Assembly (NCBI GenBank): GCA_963742035.1
Contig: CAVUKH010000001.1
Location: 868,001 to 932,000, forward strand
Length of the DNA: 64,000 nt
From: Bog-473 sp963742035
GTDB taxonomy: Bacteria > Actinomycetota > Acidimicrobiia > Acidimicrobiales > RAAP-2
Direction of reading: 5' to 3'
Shown: piece by piece, positions 26,607 through 34,816 of the stretch
Position numbering within the stretch: position 1 is the stretch's first letter
How the letters are laid out: each line of letters begins with the position of its first letter
The notes under the pieces: generated by a model
Told to the model about the DNA's origin: nothing
Databases searched by the model: none
What the model saw: the letters and a program-made list of their open reading frames with translations, nothing else
Translations under genes and position numbers: made by a program

Positions 26607-27604
26607 AGCGCCCGCAGCTCCCGCTCGATGGCGGGCCACCAGTCCTTGCGCCACCACGACACGTTGATGCGGTCCACCAGCCCCCCGTATCGAGCGGCTA
26701 CCTCGCCGGCCAGCGCGTCCGGCGCGCACACGATGGCCAGCGTGTCGAGGACCTCGTCGTCGACGAGGCGCGCCATCTCGTCCCAGCGCCCGTTCTTCGA
26801 ACAGGCGTACAGGTCGGTCTGCAGGTCACCCCAGCCGTGGAGATCCAATACGGGCCGGTAGGCCGGCGTCGACGCGTAGTAGCCCACGTGGTTCCGCATG
26901 GCAGTGCGGGCCTTCTCCATCTTCGACGGGTCCTCCACCACGGAGATGAACCCCGGGCACGTCACCTCGAACGTCGCCCGGTCCCGACCAGCTGCCGCCA
27001 GACCCCGATCGACCGCCGGCAGGATCACCTCGCGCAGGTAGCGCCGCGTGCAGATGCCGTGCGTGATCACCCCGTCAGCCACCTCCCCGGCGACCTCGTT
27101 CATGAGGGGGCCTACCGCGGCCAAGAACACCCGGGGTGGCCCGTACGAGTGGGGCGGCGGGGCGAACACGGGCGTCATCAGGGTGTGCGTGTAGAACTCG
27201 CCCTCGAACCCGAGCGTCGCCTCTTCGTTCCACGAGGCCCAGATCGCCCGCAGGGCGAGCACGTACTCTCGCATGCGTGCGGCCGGGTGCGACCACGGGG
27301 AGCTGAACCGCTTCTCAATATGCCGTCGCACCTGCGACCCCAACCCAAGCACGATGCGTCCGCCCGAGTACTCCTGCAGCTGGTTGGTCGTGTAGGCCAT
27401 GCTCATCGGGTTGCGGGCGAAGGCCACGGCGATCCCGGTCCCGAGCGACACCGACGTCGAGTGCTCGGCAGCCAGCGTCAAAGACAGGAACGGGTCGTTC
27501 GTCGTCTCGGCGGCCCAGACGCAATCGAGCCCGGCCGCCTCGGCGGCGCCCACCCGGTCGGCCACCCGTGGGAGCTCCACACCCAGACCGCTGTCGATCT
27601 TCAC
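26603..27604 (-). CDS. F420-dependent LLM-class oxidoreductase (TIGR03617-like)
   Basis: 333 residues from GTG 27604. Barrel motifs: AGLDCVWAAETTNDPFLSL, STSVSLGTGIAVAFARNPMS, and GGRIVLGLGSQVRRHIEKRF. The same order is seen in its paralogue at 44874-45911 and in the TIGR03617 family of F420-dependent enzymes, which are associated with steroid or lipid catabolism. Reduces or oxidises an unknown substrate with F420H2/F420. The GTG overlaps the CaiB stop (GTGA) when the CaiB frame is corrected; without correction the two genes look like one 1097-residue fusion, which is an artefact. Confidence 0.85.
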   Translation of the reverse strand: MKIDSGLGVELPRVADRVGAAEAAGLDCVWAAETTNDPFLSLTLAAEHSTSVSLGTGIAVAFARNPMSMAYTTNQLQEYSGGRIVLGLGSQVRRHIEKRFSSPWSHPAARMREYVLALRAIWASWNEEATLGFEGEFYTHTLMTPVFAPPPHSYGPPRVFLAAVGPLMNEVAGEVADGVITHGICTRRYLREVILPAVDRGLAAAGRDRATFEVTCPGFISVVEDPSKMEKARTAMRNHVGYYASTPAYRPVLDLHGWGDLQTDLYACSKNGRWDEMARLVDDEVLDTLAIVCAPDALAGEVAARYGGLVDRINVSWWRKDWWPAIERELRAL

Positions 27605-29842
27605 CGCGCCACCCCCTCCGTTCGCCCCGTCGCCTTCTTGATCCGTCGCCGCACGGGTGCGGGCGTCGGCGCCGGCCCCTTGACCGCCGGCGCGTCCACC
27701 GACAGCGACAACGGCAGCCCGACCTGGACGAAGCGTCCCGCCGCCGGGTGCCGGTAGCGGCGCAGCAGCTCGACGTGCCACGACCTGAGGGTCGTCCGGC
27801 ACGGCCGACGGGTGCACGCTCAGGGCCGCCGGGACACCCTCGGCCCGCAGAGCCGCCAGCGCCGCCTCCACCGTCAGCAGCCCAATGGCGTCCGCGACCT
27901 CTTGGACGAGCGGCGCCGCAGCACCGTCGCCACCCACGTCCTCGAAAAGGCCCAACGCCCGCAGCAACCCCGACCGGTGGGCATCCGTCACGCAGCAGAC
28001 CGTCACCCAACCGTCCGTGGCTCGATACAGGTGGAACCACATGGACGGGCCCCACAGGTCGGCTCCCACCCGATCGGGCACGGCGCCCGTCACGGCCAAC
28101 GCCGCCACGTCCTCCGACTGGAACACGGTCGCCGTCATCGCCAGCGACGCGTCCACCCCCGTCACCGCCACGCCCCGCGCCCGCCCGAGCAGCGCCAGCA
28201 CGACGCCCGCCCCCAGCAGCAACCCGGTCCCGTAGTCGTTCGCCGTGAAGTTCACCGGCACCGGCCGAACGCCACCGCCCTGCGTCATCTCCATCCCGGT
28301 CGCCGCCTGGACGACGTAGTCGAAGGAAGGGCGGCGGGCCAACGGCCCCGTCACGCCGAAGCCCTTGGCCCGCGCGTAGACGAGGTCGGGATTGACCGCC
28401 CGCAGCGCCTCCTCGTCCAGCCCGAGCCGCTCCCACGCGCCCGCCATGGCGTTCTCGACCACGACGTCCGACGCCCGCACGAGGTCGAGCAGCCGCACCC
28501 GGTCCTCGGGGGTCTTGAGGTCGAGGACGATCCCCCGCTTCGAGCGGTTGGCGTCGACATAAATGTTGGGCAGCACCGGCATCATTTGGAACCCGCCCTC
28601 ACCACCCGGTGGCTCCACCTTCACGACGTCGGCGCCCAGCTCGGCCAGCAGCCGGGAGGCCAGCGGTCCGGCCCAGAACGAGGAGAGGTCGATGATGCGG
28701 TGCCCACCGAGCGCGCCCTGCTCCCCGCCGTGCCGGCGGCCGGGTCGGCGGCCGCCCGGACCGACGGCGATCCGCACCGGGGGGCCGACCAGCGGCACGC
28801 GCCCCAACACGGGATCATCGACGTCGAGCACCAGTCCGTCGACGCGGGCCTGCTCGCTCGCCAACCACTCGGCGAGAGAGTTGCACTTGGCCACCGCCGC
28901 CGGCTGCGCCAACAGCGCGGCCTCCCACTCGTCGGCGGTCCGGCCGCCGAAGGCCTCGATCACCCGCTGCAACGTTTCCCGGTTCCAGTCGCGGTCGGAC
29001 AGGCGTGAGAGGCCCTCCGGTGTCGAGTAGTCGAGTCCGCCGTCGTCCATAGCCAGGAGACGACACAGCTCGCGCCAGCGTTCCGTACCGCTGAGGTTGA
29101 CCATCACGGCGCGGCCGTCCGCCGTGTCGAAGACGCGCAGGATCGGCGACTTGGTCTGGCGCACGATCCGGGGACGGCGCCCCTCGCGATGAAAGATGGC
29201 GGCGGCGTTGAGGAAGAGCAGCGCATCGAGGAGCGAGGTCTCGACGTGTTGGCCGTAGCCCGTCGAGGTGCGCTTGATCAGCGCGGCTCCGGCGCCCAGG
29301 ACCGCCAGGAGCGCCGCACCGACGCTGGCAATGGGGAATGGCAGCCAGATCGGATCGTCCCCGGTGAACAGTCCCTGCTGCGCGCCGGAGCGGGCGTGCA
29401 CGAGCGGTTCCCAGCCGGGCTCGTCGCGTGCTGGCCCGGCGTCGCCCCAGGCGCTGATGGAACAGGTGACGAGGCGTGGCCGGCCGGATCGCATCGCGGC
29501 GGGCGCCAAGCCGAGCCGCTCCAGCGCACCCGGGCGGAGGTTCTCGACCACCAGGTCGGCCTCGTCGACGAGGTCGAGCAACGTTGCTGCGCCGGCCGGC
29601 GAACGCAGGTCGAGCTCGACCGTCTCCTTGCCCCGGTTCCAGGCGGCGAAGCGTGCGGGATCGGCGCGCAGCGGGTCGCCACCCGGCCGCTCGACCTTGA
29701 CGACCGACGCTCCGAGGTCGGCCAAGATCGTGGCGGTCAACGGGGCGGCGACGTACTGCCCGATTTCCACGACCCGCAGGCCACTGAGCACCTGCGCCTG
29801 GTCGCCAGGGGGGAGGGGCGCCGGCGGATGCTCAGTGGCCAC
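27601..29842 (-). pseudogene. Tandem CaiB/BaiF CoA-transferase (class III), frameshifted near its 3' end
   Basis: Two class III CoA-transferase domains in one chain: about residues 12-375 (LRVVEIGQYVAAPLTA..., ETSLLDALLFLN) and 390-690 (HRIIDLSSFWAGPLAS..., VDASLAMTATVF). Domain 1 keeps the catalytic Asp (LLDALL); in domain 2 the aligned position is Met (SLAMTATV), so it may be structural only. The enzyme would transfer CoA between carboxylates. Near 27776-27784 the frame shifts; the other frame continues WHVELLRRYRHPAAGRFVQ to a TGA overlapping the LLM GTG. Probably an indel error. GTG start inside the ACAD gene (11-base overlap). Confidence 0.85.
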
Positions 29843-31115
29843 GAGTCGTTCCTGTGCCCGCCTTCGTCTTCTTCCGGCCGTCGCCGACGCCGCCACGGTC
29901 GCCCGGTTCGCCGAGGTCGCCGGGCATGAGGTCGCCCTCTTCGTCGCGCGGCAGGCCGAGGACCCGCTCGGCGATCACGTTGCGCACGATCTCGTTGGTG
30001 CCTCCGCCGATGGAGGCCGACTGCGAGCTGAGCAGCTGGTCCGTCCAGCGCCTGCCGTCGGGGTCGTCCGTGGTCCACGCCGTGGCGTGCATGCCGACCG
30101 TCTCCACCGCGACCTGTGCCGACTCCTGCACCAGCTGCGCCATGGCGAGCTTGAGCACCGAGGCCGCCGCGCCGTCGCCCCGCTTGGCCTGGACCTGCAG
30201 GTACGCGGTGAGGTGGCGCAGGACCATCTGGCGGATGCGCAGCTGGACCAAGCGATCGCGCAGGACCGGCCGTTGGGCGAGATCGCGGCGCTTGGCCTCC
30301 TCCGCCAACGCGGTGAAACCGCCCTTGCCGCCGCCCCCGCCGCCCATGTTGCCCAAGGCCTGACGCTCGAAGGCGAGCATGGAACGGGCGACGCGCCAGC
30401 CGTCGTTGACCTCGCCGACGACGTTGGCCACCGGCACCCGGACCTCGTCTAGGAAGACCTCATTGAAGTGCGACTCACCGGTGATCTGGCGCAGCGGCCG
30501 CACCGTGATGCCGGGCACGTGCATGTCCACGATGAGCATGGTGATGCCCTCGCGCTTGGGCCGGGCCGGGTCGGTGCGAACGAGACAGGCGGCGTAGTCA
30601 CTGTGCTGGGCACCCGACGTCCACACCTTCTGGCCGTCTACAACGAACTCGTCTCCGTCGCGCCGTGCCCGCGTCTGCACGCTCGAGAGATCCGAGCCCG
30701 CGCCGGGCTCGCTGAACAATTCGCACCAGACGTGGTCACCCCTGAGCAGCGGCGGGATGAAGGTCTTCTTCTGCTCCTCGCTGGCGTGCATCAGCAACGT
30801 CGGCCCGCACATGCCCAGGCCGATCTCGAGCGAGCGGGGCGGGATCCGGAACGCCTTCGTCTCCCGGTCGTAAATGCGCTGATAGCGCCCCGGCAGACCC
30901 CGTCCTCCGTAGGGGGCCGGCCACGAGATGCCGGCCAGGCCGGCGTCGGCCAGTCGGCGCTGGTAGGCGACAGAACGTGACAATCCCGAGCCGCCGAAAC
31001 TGACGGTGCCGCTGGCCTCGCCGCCCTTCGCCGGCAACGTCGCCTCCAAGAAGCGCAGCACCTCCTGGCGGAACTCCTCCTCGGAGGGGATGTCGTCAGC
31101 GGGAACCTTCGTCAT
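29832..31115 (-). CDS. Acyl-CoA dehydrogenase
   Basis: 427 residues. FAD-binding middle domain with CELFSEPGAGSDLSSVQT and DGQKVWTSGAQHSDY, and the C-terminal helix motif SASIGGGTNEIVRNVIAERVLGLP. It is of the FadE26/27-34 style used for steroid or branched substrates, which often works as a heteromer; no second ACAD is adjacent. It introduces an alpha,beta double bond into acyl-CoA, passing electrons to ETF. ATG 31115 overlaps the TetR stop (ATGA). The Gly-rich stretch MGGGGGGKGG (about residue 270) is unusual. Confidence 0.93.
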   Translation of the reverse strand: MTKVPADDIPSEEEFRQEVLRFLEATLPAKGGEASGTVSFGGSGLSRSVAYQRRLADAGLAGISWPAPYGGRGLPGRYQRIYDRETKAFRIPPRSLEIGLGMCGPTLLMHASEEQKKTFIPPLLRGDHVWCELFSEPGAGSDLSSVQTRARRDGDEFVVDGQKVWTSGAQHSDYAACLVRTDPARPKREGITMLIVDMHVPGITVRPLRQITGESHFNEVFLDEVRVPVANVVGEVNDGWRVARSMLAFERQALGNMGGGGGGKGGFTALAEEAKRRDLAQRPVLRDRLVQLRIRQMVLRHLTAYLQVQAKRGDGAAASVLKLAMAQLVQESAQVAVETVGMHATAWTTDDPDGRRWTDQLLSSQSASIGGGTNEIVRNVIAERVLGLPRDEEGDLMPGDLGEPGDRGGVGDGRKKTKAGTGTTRGH

Positions 31116-31756
31116 GCCGTCGCCGGGACGACCGCGGCGGGGCGGGGGATGCCGACCGCGAGCAGGCCGCCGAAGACCATGTCCTTCATCACGCGTGCCA
31201 ACAGCTCGGGATTCGATCGGTCGAGGGTGGTGATGGAGCGCAACATGCCATCGAGCATGGTGACGGCCGCCCGGGCCTCGTCTTCCCCCAAGCCCGGCCG
31301 CACCTCGCAGAGGAGGTGCACCCACTCGGCCATGCGCACCCGCTCGATCCGGGCGACCCGCCGCCGGGCGTCGTCGTCGAGCGAGCGGTACTCCTTGACG
31401 AAGACGTCGCGCAGGTTGCCGTTGCGCAGCTGCAGGACGATGGCCGCGTCGATGAGGAGCTCGAGCGTCGCCATGGGCGGCATGTCCTCGTTCAGGACCT
31501 CGTCGACCGTTCCCCTCCAGGTGACGGCCGCCTCCTCGATCAGGACCGAGAGCAACTCGCCCTTGCTGGCGAAGTAGCGGTAGATGGCCGGTCCGCTGAC
31601 TCCGGCGGCGGCACCGATGTCGCCCAGGCTCGTCTCACGGAAACCCCGCTCGCGGAAGAGGTCGGTGGCGGCCGCCATGATGGCCTCGCGCGTGCGCTCG
31701 CCCTTGGTCTTGGTGGCCTTCCCCTGCGGGCCCATATGGGCACGGATGTTAGTCAT
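31112..31756 (-). CDS. TetR-family repressor heading the long catabolic operon
   Basis: 214 residues. The N-terminal helix-turn-helix spans residues about 20-66 (TREAIMAAATDLFRERGF, GDIGAAAGVSGPAIYRYF, ASKGELL). The ligand domain is of the TetR_C type seen in acyl-CoA-responsive repressors. It is the first gene of the operon and divergent from the LLM/ADC-like pair, with a TTAAT-N4-ATTAA repeat in the shared promoter, so it probably represses both directions and itself. The inducer is presumably a pathway CoA ester (inference). Confidence 0.92.
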   Translation of the reverse strand: MTNIRAHMGPQGKATKTKGERTREAIMAAATDLFRERGFRETSLGDIGAAAGVSGPAIYRYFASKGELLSVLIEEAAVTWRGTVDEVLNEDMPPMATLELLIDAAIVLQLRNGNLRDVFVKEYRSLDDDARRRVARIERVRMAEWVHLLCEVRPGLGEDEARAAVTMLDGMLRSITTLDRSNPELLARVMKDMVFGGLLAVGIPRPAAVVPATA

Positions 31757-31781
31757 CCATCACAAATCTGGCTGAAGCACG

Positions 31782-31836
31782 TTGACGTGACACCTGCCAC
31801 ACGCTTAAAGTTTAATCATCATTAACAAAAGTGCAA
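31782..31836. promoter_or_regulatory. Divergent promoters with a shared TetR-type operator
   Basis: Plus strand: -35 TTGACG (31782-31787), 18-base spacer, -10 TAAAGT (31806-31811). Minus strand: -35 TTGCAC (31836-31831), 16-base spacer, -10 TAAACT (31814-31809). The inverted repeat TTAAT-catc-ATTAA (31812-31825) overlaps both -10 regions and the plus-strand start site. This is a classic layout for one repressor controlling two operons. Confidence 0.65.
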
Positions 31837-31848
31837 GGGAGGGCGAGC

Positions 31849-32982
31849 GTGGAGTTCGGCTTGTTCATGGAGCTCTCGGTGCCACGTCCGTGGACGGCGG
31901 ACTCGGAGCGCCAGGTCTACGAGAACGCGTTGGAGCAGGTGCGCCTGGCGGACGAGCTCGGCTTCGACTACATCTGGGCCGTCGAGCATCACTTCCTTGA
32001 GGAGTACTCGCATTGCTCGGGCCCTGACATCTTCTTGTCGGCGGCGGCGACCATGACCAAGCGCATCCGGGTCGGGCACGGTGTGGTGGCGTGCGTGCCG
32101 CAGTACCAGAGCCCCATCCGGGTGGCGGAGCGGGCGGCGGTCCTCGACATTATTTCGGGCGGGCGCTTGGAGTTGGGAACCGGCCGTTCCGCCACGTGGC
32201 CGGAGTTGAGCGGCTTCGGGGCCAACCCCGATGACACCAAGAAGACCTGGGACGAGTTCGTCCGCGTCATACCCAAAATGTGGATGCAGGAGCGCTTCGC
32301 CTGGAACGGCCGCATGTTCTCCATGCCCGAGCGGGCCATCCTGCCCAAGCCCCTGCAGAAGCCGCATCCGCCGATGTGGGTGGCGGTGACGTCCCCTGGC
32401 ACCGAGATCGACGCGGCCGACCGTGGTCTGGGATGTCTGGGGTTGTCGCCGGGCGGCTTCGCCGACTCGGAGAAGAAGGTGCTGAATTACCGACGTCACA
32501 TCGAGACGTGCGATCCCGTGGGTGCCTTCGTCAACGACAAGGTCCTGACCGTCAACTTCCTCTCGTGCTGCGAGGACGGTGACCTGGGCCGGCGCAACGG
32601 GCTCAAGGTGGCGTCGATGTTCTCCTACATGGCGGCGCAGCTCTTGTCCGCCAAGGAGGTCCTGCCGACGCACTCCTATCCGTCCGAGGGTCTGCTGCCG
32701 GCGCTGCGCCGGGAGTCGGGTTCGCCCGGGGACGCCGCCAAGGCCTTCAAGGGGGTCACGATGGGGACGCCGGACGACGTGGCCGACGCCATCACGGCGT
32801 GGGAGAACGTGGGATTCGACGGCATCAACTTCATCCACCAGTTCATGGAGGTAGTGCCGCAGCAGTACGTCCTCGACTCCATGCGGCTGTTCGCCGAAGA
32901 GGTCATGCCGCGTTTCAAGAACCGGGACGGCGCATCCCGTCGTCCGGTTGTGGCGTCCGGGGTCGGGGCGGGGGTGGCCTGA
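31849..32982 (+). CDS. LLM-class flavin/F420-dependent monooxygenase
   Basis: 377 residues. GTG 31849 is preceded by AAGGGAGGG. Bacterial-luciferase-like motifs: WAVEHHFLEEYSHCSGPD, TKRIRVGHGVVACVPQYQSP, and SGGRLELGTGRS. Such proteins oxygenate or dehydrogenate hydrophobic substrates. It is the first gene of the plus-strand operon under the shared TetR-type operator. The stop overlaps the next start (TGATG). Probable upstream oxidation step of the same pathway as the divergent operon. Confidence 0.88.
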   Translation: MEFGLFMELSVPRPWTADSERQVYENALEQVRLADELGFDYIWAVEHHFLEEYSHCSGPDIFLSAAATMTKRIRVGHGVVACVPQYQSPIRVAERAAVLDIISGGRLELGTGRSATWPELSGFGANPDDTKKTWDEFVRVIPKMWMQERFAWNGRMFSMPERAILPKPLQKPHPPMWVAVTSPGTEIDAADRGLGCLGLSPGGFADSEKKVLNYRRHIETCDPVGAFVNDKVLTVNFLSCCEDGDLGRRNGLKVASMFSYMAAQLLSAKEVLPTHSYPSEGLLPALRRESGSPGDAAKAFKGVTMGTPDDVADAITAWENVGFDGINFIHQFMEVVPQQYVLDSMRLFAEEVMPRFKNRDGASRRPVVASGVGAGVA

Positions 32983-33758
32983 TGCCACTCGCCGGATCGC
33001 TCGACATACGCCCACTGATCGAGGGCTCACCAGCGGTCGTCCTGGACGACCGCGTGCTGCGGGTGGACGACGTCGACATCCTGCAGGTCCTGTACGAGGT
33101 CCGGGTGGCCGATCGGGAGTCGTTGGTGCCGCCTGCTTTGAACCCGACGATCCCACCGGTCGTCAGCTTTCTCGTCTACCGGGCCAAGGAGAGCGAGTTC
33201 GGTCCCTTCGGCCTGGCCCAGCTGCGCCTGACGGCCCGCTCGGGGGTACGACCCCGGGCGTATCTGGTCTCGGCTCGGTGCGACAACCCGGCCCTGTCAG
33301 CGTTGTTGGCCGGTTCGTGGGGGTTCCGGGTGACTCCGGGGGAGATTTCGCTGCGACGGTTCCACGACCGGGTCGATTGCACGGTGTCCGAGCCTCCGTC
33401 GGACGGCGGACGGGGCACGCAGACGATCCTCGACGTGTCGTTGGTCGATCCCGTGCCGGTGACGGGACACGACGTGCAGTACCCGCCCGGCATGCACCTG
33501 GCCCGACTGGAGCGAGACGGGGTCTGGGTGCCTCGGATCGTGCAGGTCGACTCCGAGTACGAGTTTCGCCGGGCCGACCGCGGCCGACCGTCGCTCAACT
33601 CCTTCGACCCGTCGGCCTGGGGCGACGAGCGGCTGGTGCCGGACATCGAGGTCTCGGCCAGTTACGCCGCCTGTGACATGACGATCGCCAACGTCCGCTA
33701 CATCTGCAATCCGGACATCCCGGCATCCGAAGGGACGGAGAAGGTCTCGGACAAGTGA
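32982..33758 (+). CDS. Acetoacetate-decarboxylase-like fold protein
   Basis: 258 residues. The layout resembles ADC-superfamily proteins: LYEVRVADRESLVPPALNPT early, a central beta-barrel with FGLAQLRLTARSGVRPRAYLV, then VTPGEISLRRFHDRV. I cannot point to the catalytic Lys of true acetoacetate decarboxylase, so decarboxylation is not claimed. It overlaps the LLM gene by 1 base and is certainly co-translated. It may bind or process the LLM product. Confidence 0.55.
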   Translation: MPLAGSLDIRPLIEGSPAVVLDDRVLRVDDVDILQVLYEVRVADRESLVPPALNPTIPPVVSFLVYRAKESEFGPFGLAQLRLTARSGVRPRAYLVSARCDNPALSALLAGSWGFRVTPGEISLRRFHDRVDCTVSEPPSDGGRGTQTILDVSLVDPVPVTGHDVQYPPGMHLARLERDGVWVPRIVQVDSEYEFRRADRGRPSLNSFDPSAWGDERLVPDIEVSASYAACDMTIANVRYICNPDIPASEGTEKVSDK

Positions 33759-33812
33759 CGACCGACGGCGCCGTACGCGATGTCACAGCGACATACGGCA
33801 CATCGTTCTCCG

Positions 33813-33829
33813 TATCCTGAGCAACGGTG
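33813..33829 (+). promoter_or_regulatory. Promoter with near-leaderless start of the DUF7064-like gene
   Basis: TATCCT at 33813-33818 lies 8 bases before the GTG start 33827; no Shine-Dalgarno sequence fits between them. The upstream hexamer GACATA, 17 bases away, is a poor -35. Confidence 0.4.
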
Positions 33830-34816
33830 CCTACCGACGAGTCGACCCCGAGGGTTGCCGACGAGGGGCTGCACCCTGCGGGCGACGACCCCGACTGGCA
33901 GGAGAGCGCGTACCTGGCCTGGCGCGATCCGGTCAGTGGATTGGGCGGCAACCACCGCATCGGCAACGAGCCCAATCGGAAGACGGCCAACCTGTGGTGC
34001 GGCCTCTACCACCAGGACGGAATCCGTTTTCGCTGCAACGGCGAAGCGTTGGAGCAGGTGGTCCTCGACCCGTCGACCGGCGTGTTCGGCCTGTGTGGCG
34101 GGCCGCAGCGCATCTTCCATGACGGTGAGTGTCTGCGGTTCGTGTTGGAGGGTGACGGCTGTCGGGCCGACCTCATGATCACCGACGAGGGAGAGCGGTC
34201 GTACGCCAACGCCAAGACGTTCTCCGGTCCGTCGGGCGTGGCCGGCACGATCTTCTCGAACAATTTCCATGTGGCCTGCCGTGTTGCAGGCGTGGTGGAA
34301 CTCGACGATCGTGCATTCGAGGTGCTCGACGCGCCGGCATGGCGGGACCACTCCTGGGGCGTCCGGCGCTGGGACAGCTTCGTGTCCAGCCGCAGCTTCG
34401 GCGGCTCGCACGGCGTGGGCGAGGAGGCGCTGCACTTCCGCTTCGCTTCCATGGTCGGGTCCAACGGAAGCTTCTTCCGGATCGGCGCGCTCACCCGGGC
34501 CGGCCAGAAGGTGCCCGTGGCGGACGCCGCCATGCTGGTGCACGTCGACGACGACTCCTTGTCCTGTCCCTCGGCAGAGGTCCGCTACGAGTTGGAGAAC
34601 GGTGGGACGACGGTCGTCCGGATCGACACCATCGGCGGCATGATCGGCGTGACGGCCCAACGACACGGCTGGGAGTCGGTGGGCGACGTGATGGTCGATG
34701 GCGTACCGGGCGGCTGGGGCTTCCTCGAGACCACCCTCAACGCCCGTAACGGCGAGGCCCCGCCCGGTTTCGTGCTCCGCGAGGCCATGACCAACGGCAT
34801 CGTCCGGCCGTCGTGA
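33827..34816 (+). CDS. DUF7064-like protein, second copy
   Basis: 329 residues. GGNHRIGNEPNRKTANLWCG near the N-terminus and LDAPAWRDHSWGVRRWDSF centrally; the D-x-SWG-x-R signature is shared with the protein at 21354-22394, and otherwise the two are well diverged. Lipocalin-like AttH/DUF7064 relationship is inferred. The stop overlaps the following APH gene (GTGA). In both places in this window a DUF7064-like gene directly adjoins an APH-type kinase gene, which argues that the two proteins act together. Confidence 0.65.
   Translation: MPTDESTPRVADEGLHPAGDDPDWQESAYLAWRDPVSGLGGNHRIGNEPNRKTANLWCGLYHQDGIRFRCNGEALEQVVLDPSTGVFGLCGGPQRIFHDGECLRFVLEGDGCRADLMITDEGERSYANAKTFSGPSGVAGTIFSNNFHVACRVAGVVELDDRAFEVLDAPAWRDHSWGVRRWDSFVSSRSFGGSHGVGEEALHFRFASMVGSNGSFFRIGALTRAGQKVPVADAAMLVHVDDDSLSCPSAEVRYELENGGTTVVRIDTIGGMIGVTAQRHGWESVGDVMVDGVPGGWGFLETTLNARNGEAPPGFVLREAMTNGIVRPS

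Noticed and set aside
26603..29896. 1097-residue CaiB-LLM fusion protein
   Set aside because: The apparent fusion arises from a one-base shift near 27780; in the other frame CaiB ends in a TGA overlapping the LLM GTG, as in the rest of the operon.
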